From NCBI GenBank assembly GCA_021811225.1, contig JAJZPJ010000107.1, positions 1 to 8,902 of the forward strand: a stretch of DNA of 8,902 nt, in the 5' to 3' direction. Shown one piece after another: positions 1-5,605 of this stretch. A program made the translations under genes and the position numbers. The notes under the pieces were generated by a model. The model searched no databases and was not told where the DNA came from. It saw only the letters and a program-made list of their open reading frames with translations. This DNA comes from Pseudomonadota bacterium. GTDB taxonomy: Bacteria; Pseudomonadota; Gammaproteobacteria; Burkholderiales; Rhodocyclaceae. Positions within the stretch are counted from its first letter, which is position 1. The number at the start of each line of letters is the position of its first letter.

Positions 1-888
1 GGCTGTGGTTTTGGAGCCCGCAGCTAACAGCACGTCGTCCGGCACCACGGTGCCGGGGGCCAATTCGCTTCCCATGCCGATCAAAACCCGCGCACCCACC
101 GTGCAGTCATGCAACACCACGTTATGCCCAATTGTGCAATCCGCGCCGATCGTGATTTCGCATCCGGTAGACCGTAGCACGCTGTTGTCTTGCACGTTGG
201 AACCGGCATCGATAGTTACGCCAAAACCGGGGGCATCAATGGTGCAACCGAACCACACGCTGCTTCCCTTTCCCATGCGGAGTTCGCCCAGGCCGATCAC
301 CGAAGCCGCCACGTAGTGATGCGCGCCCCGTTCGGCGTCGATGGTGCGGGCGTCATGCTTGGGCGACGTCGGCACCGACAGCGATCCGGCGCGGACCCGT
401 GCGCGCAGCTCGGCCAGCTCCGAGGTGCCGAGTGGCCGAATAGGAACTGCCGGTACGCCGGCGCACCAGTGACCGGCGGGTAGCACGCTGCGTGGGAAAA
501 CCACCGAGCCGCTGGCGATGACGGAACCATCGCCGACCACCGCCCCGTCCAGAACCACCGCCTGATCTTCTATCACGCAATCATTGCCCACCGTGCAGCC
601 ATGCACCACCGTGTGGGCTCCCACGGTGACGCGCTCGCCGATCGCGGTGCCGTACAGCGCGTGCGCGATATGAACGGTGCTGTGGGGGCCGAGGCGCAGG
701 TCTTCGCCGGCACGGATCGTGTGGCCGTCACCGCGCAGCACCGCAAACGCCCCTAATATCGCCCCGCCACCCAGCGTCACGCGGCCGAGCACCGCACTGC
801 CAAATCCGCAGCGGGCAAGGGGGCCTTCGAGCGTCGGCGCAACGTCTTGGTAAGCGAGTAGCAGGGGATGATCCGAGAGAGGGTTCAT
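1..888 (-). CDS. Tandem gamma-carbonic-anhydrase-like hexapeptide-repeat protein (C-terminus outside window)
   Basis: Reading from ATG at 888, 296 codons stay open to the window edge, so the C-terminus is missing. Hexapeptide (left-handed beta-helix) repeats are obvious. Two gamma-CA/PaaY-like domains lie in tandem at about residues 25-155 and 195-296, joined by a linker rich in charged residues. Domain 1 has the family RGD (52-54) and the aligned metal histidines H73 and H96, but A91 where the middle ligand should be. Domain 2 has VQDNSVL (232-238) with R239 in place of the first His, and keeps H255 and H260. Members of this superfamily are carbonic anhydrases, acyltransferases or thioesterase-like proteins (PaaY, CaiE), so the reaction is open. 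Two copies in one chain is unusual. The gene diverges from the 2-hydroxyisobutyrate operon, which may be coincidence. The start has no clear Shine-Dalgarno, but an in-frame stop at 922-924 and the domain border leave no other good start. Confidence 0.85.
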   Translation of the reverse strand, partial: MNPLSDHPLLLAYQDVAPTLEGPLARCGFGSAVLGRVTLGGGAILGAFAVLRGDGHTIRAGEDLRLGPHSTVHIAHALYGTAIGERVTVGAHTVVHGCTVGNDCVIEDQAVVLDGAVVGDGSVIASGSVVFPRSVLPAGHWCAGVPAVPIRPLGTSELAELRARVRAGSLSVPTSPKHDARTIDAERGAHHYVAASVIGLGELRMGKGSSVWFGCTIDAPGFGVTIDAGSNVQDNSVLRSTGCEITIGADCTIGHNVVLHDCTVGARVLIGMGSELAPGTVVPDDVLLAAGSKTTA

Positions 889-979
889 GGCGAGTCTGGT
901 TTGGCGAGCGGGGGAAGAATATTACCGCCAAAAATCGGCGGCCATCCGAGCCCCTTGATTGGACGCGATTTGGTCTCCA

Positions 980-1008
980 TTGACACGGCACTTTCGAGTG
1001 GCTATTCT
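980..1008 (+). promoter_or_regulatory. Sigma70-type promoter of the hcmB operon
   Basis: A perfect -35 hexamer TTGACA (980-985) is followed after exactly 17 bp by TATTCT (1003-1008), which matches 4 of 6 bases of the -10 consensus. Transcription would start near 1015, giving a leader of about 48 nt before hcmB. It lies in the 174-bp gap between two divergent genes and is the best promoter match I found there. Function is inferred from sequence only. Confidence 0.6.
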
Positions 1009-1016
1009 ACACCGAA

Positions 1017-1033
1017 TACCGTATACGAAATAC
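1017..1033. promoter_or_regulatory. Candidate repressor operator with GTATAC core
   Basis: The palindrome CGTATACG (1020-1027) sits about 5 bp downstream of the predicted transcription start, a typical repressor position. ATAC recurs at 1017, 1023/1024 and 1030, roughly every 6-7 bp. GTATAC-type cores occur in operators of several FadR-subfamily GntR regulators, and a gene for such a regulator follows the operon. A second GTATAC lies upstream of that gene. The pairing of regulator and site is inference. Confidence 0.4.
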
Positions 1034-1050
1034 AAAAGACGAATTTTACC

Positions 1051-1055
1051 GGGAG
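1051..1055 (+). promoter_or_regulatory. Ribosome binding site of hcmB
   Basis: GGGAG lies 7 nt before the ATG at 1063. It fixes this ATG as the start. An in-frame ATG at 868 would add 65 residues with no similarity to B12-binding subunits and would overlap the divergent gene and the promoter. Confidence 0.75.
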
Positions 1056-1062
1056 ACTCACC

Positions 1063-1470
1063 ATGAGCAACAACATCCGCGTGCTGCTGGCCAAGGTCGG
1101 CCTCGACGGACACGATCGCGGCGTCAAGATAGTGGCCCGATGCCTGCGCGATGCCGGCATGGACGTTGTCTACACGGGGCTGCACCGCTCGCCCGAGGAA
1201 GTGGTGGCCGCCGCCGTGCAGGAGGACGTCGATGTCTTGGCCGTGAGCATCCTTTCCGGGGCCCACATGACCGTCTTCCCGAAGATCATCGCTGGCCTCA
1301 AGGCGCGCGGGGTAGACGACATGATCCTCATGGGCGGAGGCGTCATGCCCGACGAAGACGTGGCGGCTTTGAAGGCGATGGGTGTGCACGAGATTCTGCT
1401 GCAGGACACGCCTCCGAACAAGATCATCGAGACCATCGAGCGCTTGGTTGCCGACCGCGGCGAGCGTTGA
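1063..1470 (+). CDS. hcmB: 2-hydroxyisobutyryl-CoA mutase, cobalamin-binding small subunit HcmB
   Basis: A stand-alone B12-binding domain of 135 aa, the size known for HcmB (about 136 aa). The adenosylcobalamin signature is complete: D15-x-H17-x-x-G20, where His17 would replace dimethylbenzimidazole as lower cobalt ligand; the SxL motif at S62-L64; and the GGG at 91-93 followed by VMPDED. It forms the mutase with the separate large subunit HcmA encoded 2.4 kb downstream. The split into large and small chains is typical of isobutyryl-CoA and 2-hydroxyisobutyryl-CoA mutases and differs from the fused methylmalonyl-CoA mutases. It is first in the operon, 25 bp before the ligase. The domain alone does not reveal the substrate; that comes from HcmA and the ligase. 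Family assignment is very secure, the specific name slightly less so. Confidence 0.92.
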   Translation: MSNNIRVLLAKVGLDGHDRGVKIVARCLRDAGMDVVYTGLHRSPEEVVAAAVQEDVDVLAVSILSGAHMTVFPKIIAGLKARGVDDMILMGGGVMPDEDVAALKAMGVHEILLQDTPPNKIIETIERLVADRGER

Positions 1471-1484
1471 CCGACTCAACCATC

Positions 1485-1498
1485 GGAGACACGCCGTG
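1485..1498 (+). promoter_or_regulatory. Ribosome binding site and GTG start of the ligase
   Basis: GGAG at 1485-1488 is 7 nt before an in-frame GTG at 1496, but 16 nt before the alternative ATG at 1505. Spacing favours GTG; the choice changes the N-terminus by only three residues. Confidence 0.6.
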
Positions 1499-2941
1499 AG
1501 CGCAATGGAATCCTGGACCTGGCCGCCGCGGTACGACGACTCGTACCGCCCCGCCCACAATAGCCGCTATTGGTTCCCGATCCGCGAGACCATGGCTCCC
1601 GACAAACGTGACGAGGCAATCGTGCAGCGTCTGCGCGAGATCTGCGACTACGCCTACGGCAGTTGCAGCTTCTACCGTGACAAGTGGAACGACGCTGGCT
1701 TCCACCCGAGCCAGATCCGATCTCTGGAAGACTTCGAGCGCCGCTGTCCGGTGGTCACGAAGGCCGATTTGCGCGCCGCACAGCACCGCGCGCCGCCCTT
1801 TGGCGATTACTTGTGCGTGCCGGAAAGCGAGATCCATCATATCCATGGCACTTCGGGCACCACTGGCCGCCCGACGGCGTTTGCGATCGGCCGCGGCGAT
1901 TGGCAGAACATCGCCAACGCCCACGCACGCATAATGTGGGGTATGGGCATCCGGCCGGGCGACATCGTGTTCGTGGCCGCGATCTTCAGCTTGTACATGG
2001 GCAGTTGGGGTGCGCTTTCCGGGGCCGAGCGACTGGGCGCCAAGGCCTTTCCGTTCGGCGCAGGCGCGCCCGGAATGTCTGCGCGTGCCGTGCAATGGCT
2101 CGGCATGATGAAACCCAAGGCCTTCTACGGTACCCCCTCGTACGCCCTCTACCTGGCCGAGGTGGCGGCCAAGGAAGGACTCAACGCGGCGGATTTCGGC
2201 ATTGAACGCATGTTCTTCTCCGGAGAGCCCGGTGCGTCGGTACCGGGGGTGCGCGATCGCATCATGGACGCGTACAAGGCCGAGGTATTCGATTGCGGCT
2301 CGATGGCCGAGATGTCCCCTTTCATGAATGTCGCAGCCTCGGCCGAGTCGTTCCAGGGGATGCTGTGCTGGCAGGATATCTGCTACACCGAGGTTTGCGA
2401 TCCCAAGACCCTCGTACGTGTGCCCTATGGCCAGCGTGGCACACCGGTCTATACCCATCTCGAACGCACCTCGCAGCCGATGATCCGACTGGTCTCGGGC
2501 GACCTCGCCTTGTGGACCAACGACAAGACGGCGTGCGGCCGAACCTATCCCAGCCTGCCCCAGGGCATCTTTGGCCGCATCGATGACATGTTCACCATCC
2601 GCGGCGAAAACGTCTATCCCAGCGAAATCGACGCCGCTCTGAGCAAGCTGCCGGACTATGGCGGCGAACATCGCATCGTGATCAGCCGCGACGGCAACAT
2701 GGACGAACTCCTGCTGCGCGTCGAAGTTACCGCCGAATTGAGCGCGAAGGGCCGGCCGGCGATGGCTGCGTTCCGCCAGCAGGTGGCGACCTCGGTGCAT
2801 ACGATGTTGGGTCTGCGGACCATGGTCGAGGTGGCGCAGCCCGGCACCTTCCCGCGCACCGACTTCAAGGCGCGCCGGGTGATCGACGACCGCGAAGTCT
2901 TCAAGGACTTGGCCCAGCGCCTGCGGTTCGAGGCTACGTGA
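1496..2941 (+). CDS. hcl: 2-hydroxyisobutyrate-CoA ligase (PaaK-like, AMP-forming)
   Basis: A 481-aa adenylate-forming enzyme of the phenylacetate-CoA ligase (PaaK) group. It would activate 2-hydroxyisobutyrate with ATP and CoA, giving the thioester used by the mutase and the downstream lyase. Visible motifs in order: the P-loop HGTSGTTGRP (117-126); the acyl-adenylate region with FFSGEPG and CGSMAEMSP; the GDL segment; the hinge GRIDDM (360-365) followed by RGENVYPSEID; and the C-terminal lysine K458 in FPRTDFKARR, at the position of the catalytic lysine of PaaK-type ligases. Substrate choice is inferred from its place between hcmB and hcmA; HCL enzymes occur beside hcm genes in Aquincola and Kyrpidia and beside the lyase gene in Actinomycetospora. 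Its stop overlaps the next start (TGATG), suggesting translational coupling. A related short branched hydroxy acid remains possible as substrate. Confidence 0.88.
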   Translation: MSAMESWTWPPRYDDSYRPAHNSRYWFPIRETMAPDKRDEAIVQRLREICDYAYGSCSFYRDKWNDAGFHPSQIRSLEDFERRCPVVTKADLRAAQHRAPPFGDYLCVPESEIHHIHGTSGTTGRPTAFAIGRGDWQNIANAHARIMWGMGIRPGDIVFVAAIFSLYMGSWGALSGAERLGAKAFPFGAGAPGMSARAVQWLGMMKPKAFYGTPSYALYLAEVAAKEGLNAADFGIERMFFSGEPGASVPGVRDRIMDAYKAEVFDCGSMAEMSPFMNVAASAESFQGMLCWQDICYTEVCDPKTLVRVPYGQRGTPVYTHLERTSQPMIRLVSGDLALWTNDKTACGRTYPSLPQGIFGRIDDMFTIRGENVYPSEIDAALSKLPDYGGEHRIVISRDGNMDELLLRVEVTAELSAKGRPAMAAFRQQVATSVHTMLGLRTMVEVAQPGTFPRTDFKARRVIDDREVFKDLAQRLRFEAT

Positions 2942-3915
2942 TGGCCAAGCAGATACCCTCGGATTCGCTGGTGGTGCGCGCGCTCGCTGGCGACAATGCC
3001 GCCATGGCGCGCCTGATGAGCCGCGCAGAGGCGGGTTCGGCAGAGTGCCGTCCGGCGCTGGCGCAACTCTATGCGAAGGCCGGACGAGCGCACGTCATCG
3101 GCATTACCGGCGTACCCGGCAGCGGCAAGTCGACCCTGGTGTCCACACTGACGCTCAAGCTGCGCACCGGCGGCAAGCGGGTGGGCATCATCGCAGTCGA
3201 CCCGTCGAGCCCATACTCCGGCGGCTCCATCATGGGCGATCGCATCCGCATGTCGGAACTGGTCAACGACGAAGGCATCTTCATCCGCAGCATGGCGACG
3301 CGGGGTGCCCAGGGCGGCATGGCGCGCGCGTCGTTGGAGGCCGTTGATGTTCTCGACGCAGCCGGATTCGATTACGTCATCGTCGAGACGGTCGGCGTCG
3401 GGCAGGCGGAAGTCGAGATTGCGCGCGCTGCGCAGACGGTCATCGTGGTGTCGGCACCCGGCCTCGGCGATGATATCCAGGCCATCAAGGCTGGCATCCT
3501 CGAAATTGCCGATATCCATGTCGTGAGCAAATGCGACCGGTCCGACGCCAACCGCACCGTCAGCGACCTGAAGAGCATGCTCACGATGGGCATGGCGGTC
3601 GGTGACGACCGCCTTTGGCGGGCGCCGGTAGTGCCCACCAGTTCGGTAAACGGCCAAGGATTCGAGCAACTGATCGAATGCCTGGGCCGCCACGGACACT
3701 TCATGCGTAGTTCCGAAACCGGGCAGATCCGCGTGCGTAAAATTGCGGAGTTCCGCATGCTCAAGACGGCCGAGGACCTGCTGCGCCAGCGTTTCACCAA
3801 CGCGCGCCGAGGCGCGCTCGCCGCGGTGTCAGAACAACTGGCCGGACGCCGGATTTCTCCCTACCAGGCCGCCGAGCAGCTGCTCGATGGCATCAACCTG
3901 AAAGGAACTCCATGA
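2941..3915 (+). CDS. meaB: MeaB/ArgK-type GTPase, chaperone of the B12 mutase
   Basis: A 324-aa P-loop GTPase of the G3E/MeaB group, which gates adenosylcobalamin loading into acyl-CoA mutases and protects them from inactivation. The version encoded with 2-hydroxyisobutyryl-CoA mutase has been called MeaH. Motifs: Walker A GVPGSGKS (57-64); AVDPSSP with D87; GDRIRM with D100; ETVGVGQAE (150-158) as the switch/Walker B region; and the guanine-specificity motif as S197-K-C-D200 in place of NKxD. The C-terminal ~90 residues match the dimerisation tail of the family. ATG at 2941 is preferred over GTG at 2938 because GAGG (2930-2933) is 7 nt upstream and the start overlaps the ligase stop. The gene end overlaps the hcmA start by ATGA. 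The chaperone role follows from family and context. Confidence 0.92.
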   Translation: MAKQIPSDSLVVRALAGDNAAMARLMSRAEAGSAECRPALAQLYAKAGRAHVIGITGVPGSGKSTLVSTLTLKLRTGGKRVGIIAVDPSSPYSGGSIMGDRIRMSELVNDEGIFIRSMATRGAQGGMARASLEAVDVLDAAGFDYVIVETVGVGQAEVEIARAAQTVIVVSAPGLGDDIQAIKAGILEIADIHVVSKCDRSDANRTVSDLKSMLTMGMAVGDDRLWRAPVVPTSSVNGQGFEQLIECLGRHGHFMRSSETGQIRVRKIAEFRMLKTAEDLLRQRFTNARRGALAAVSEQLAGRRISPYQAAEQLLDGINLKGTP

Positions 3916-5603
3916 ACAGCAAGCCGACCGTCCCCGAACACTTGGCGCCGGAAGCCGAGATCAAGGACTGGGAAAACAAGGAGGTTGCCTCGTTCCTGGC
4001 CAAGCAGAAGGAAAAGAAGGAGCAGTTCTACACCTTCGGCGGCTTTCCGGTGAAGCGGGTATACACGCCGCTCGACCTGAAGGGCCGTGCGGCCGACGAC
4101 ATCGGCCTGCCCGGACGCTACCCCTTCACCCGTGGCCCCTACCCCACGATGTACCGGAGCCGGACCTGGACGATGCGCCAGATCGCCGGCTTCGGCACCG
4201 GCGAGGATACCAACAAGCGCTTCAAGTACCTCATCGAACAGGGCCAGACCGGCCTGTCCACGGACTTCGACATGCCCACGCTGATGGGCTACGATTCGGA
4301 CCATCCGATGTCCGAAGGTGAGGTCGGGCGCGAAGGGGTGGCCATCGATACCCTGGCCGACATGGAGGCGCTGCTGGACGGCATCGACCTCGAGAAGATC
4401 TCCGTCTCTCTGACGATCAACCCCTCGGCTTGGATCCTCCTCGCCATGTACATCGCGGCGGCGCAGAAGCGCGGCTGCGACATGAACAAATTGTCGGGCA
4501 CCATTCAGGCGGACATCCTCAAGGAGTACATGGCGCAGAAGGAATACGTGTTCCCGATCGCGCCTTCGGTGCGTATCGTGCGCGACTGCATCACTTACTG
4601 CGCGAAGCACATGAAGCGGTACAACCCGATCAACGTCTCCGGATATCACATTTCGGAAGCCGGCTCCTCGCCGGTCCATGAGGTGGCCTTCACGATGTGC
4701 AACCTGATCACCTACGTCGAGGAGGTGACGAAGACCGGCATGGACGTCGATGAATTCGCGCCGCGGCTCGCCTTCTTCTTCGTCTGCCAGGCCGACTTCT
4801 TCGAGGAGATCGCCAAGTTCCGCGCCGCTCGCCGCGTTTACGCCAAGATCATGCGCGAACGCTTCGGTGCCAGGAATCCGGAATCGATGCGCCTGCGCTT
4901 CCACTGCCAGACGGCGGCGGCCACGTTGACCAAACCGCAATACAAAATCAACATCGTGCGCACGGCGATCCAGGCCCTCGCGGCTGTGCTCGGCGGCGCG
5001 CAAAGTTTGCATACCAACGGCATGGATGAGGCGTTCTCGATTCCGACCGAAGAAGCCATGAAGATCTCGCTGCGCACGCAGCAGATCATTGCCGAGGAAA
5101 CCCATGTGACGGACGTGGTCGACCCGGTGGGAGGCTCCTACTACGTCGAGCATCTGACCAACGAGTACGAGCGCAAGGTTTTCGAGATCATCGACGAGGT
5201 CGAAAAGAACGGCGGCACGATCAAGCTCATCGAGGAAGGTTGGTTCCAGCGCCACATCGCCGACTTCGCCTACGAGCAGGCACTCAATAAGCAGAGCGGG
5301 GACAAGCCCGTGATCGGCGTCAACATGTTCCACGAACCCGACGAAGTTCCCGATCTGGAGACGCACCCGCACGACCCGACGGTCGAACGGCGTCAGATCG
5401 AAAAGCTGCAGCGTATCCGCAGAGAGCGTGACAACAAGAAGGTCAATGCGCTGCTCGACGAACTGGTCGCCGTGGTCAAGGACGACCAGCAGAACATTAT
5501 GCCGGTGACCATCGAGCTGGTACGCGCCGGCGCCAGCATGGGCGACATCATCGAGCGCCTCAAGACCGTCTGGGGCACCTATCGCGAAGTGCCGGTGTTC
5601 TGA
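3912..5603 (+). CDS. hcmA: 2-hydroxyisobutyryl-CoA mutase, large (substrate-binding) subunit HcmA
   Basis: A 563-aa TIM-barrel subunit without a B12 domain, nearly the same length as Aquincola HcmA (562 aa as I recall it). With HcmB and adenosylcobalamin it would interconvert 2-hydroxyisobutyryl-CoA and 3-hydroxybutyryl-CoA by radical migration of the carbonyl-CoA group. The substrate-defining residues are readable. In TWTMRQIAGF, I91 stands where methylmalonyl-CoA mutase has Tyr and isobutyryl-CoA mutase has Phe. In GLSTDFDMP, D118 stands where those enzymes have a small residue. These correspond to I90 and D117 of Aquincola HcmA, offset by one. Long blocks (RGPYPTMYRSRTW, GYDSDHPMS, SGYHISEAGSSP, CQTAAATLTKPQY) agree with that protein as I remember it. 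AAAGGA at 3901-3906 precedes the ATG, which overlaps the GTPase stop. Ordinary methylmalonyl- or isobutyryl-CoA mutase is argued against by these two residues. Confidence 0.95.
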   Translation: MNSKPTVPEHLAPEAEIKDWENKEVASFLAKQKEKKEQFYTFGGFPVKRVYTPLDLKGRAADDIGLPGRYPFTRGPYPTMYRSRTWTMRQIAGFGTGEDTNKRFKYLIEQGQTGLSTDFDMPTLMGYDSDHPMSEGEVGREGVAIDTLADMEALLDGIDLEKISVSLTINPSAWILLAMYIAAAQKRGCDMNKLSGTIQADILKEYMAQKEYVFPIAPSVRIVRDCITYCAKHMKRYNPINVSGYHISEAGSSPVHEVAFTMCNLITYVEEVTKTGMDVDEFAPRLAFFFVCQADFFEEIAKFRAARRVYAKIMRERFGARNPESMRLRFHCQTAAATLTKPQYKINIVRTAIQALAAVLGGAQSLHTNGMDEAFSIPTEEAMKISLRTQQIIAEETHVTDVVDPVGGSYYVEHLTNEYERKVFEIIDEVEKNGGTIKLIEEGWFQRHIADFAYEQALNKQSGDKPVIGVNMFHEPDEVPDLETHPHDPTVERRQIEKLQRIRRERDNKKVNALLDELVAVVKDDQQNIMPVTIELVRAGASMGDIIERLKTVWGTYREVPVF

Positions 5604-5605
5604 CC

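Noticed and set aside
925..941. Short inverted repeat CCGCC/GGCGG with a 7-nt A/T-rich loop
   Set aside because: The stem is only 5 bp and no T-run follows on the minus strand. It lies upstream of the hexapeptide gene rather than after a gene, so a terminator is not supported.
1009..1062. Cobalamin riboswitch in the operon leader
   Set aside because: A B12-dependent operon invites this idea, but the leader is only about 50 nt, too short for a cobalamin riboswitch, and no B12-box-like sequence is seen.
868..1470. Longer hcmB starting at ATG 868
   Set aside because: The extra 65 residues have no similarity to B12-binding subunits, would include the promoter and the divergent start, and lack a ribosome site. 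GGGAG before ATG 1063 settles the start.
1424..2800. A 458-codon minus-strand frame opposite the ligase gene, and the similar one at 2656-3699
   Set aside because: Both are shadows of clear plus-strand genes, with no motif, no ribosome site and shadow-type composition.
3912..5603. Ordinary methylmalonyl-CoA mutase
   Set aside because: The Tyr expected in that enzyme is Ile91, Asp118 is present, the B12 domain is on a separate chain, and a 2-hydroxy acid type ligase gene lies in the operon.
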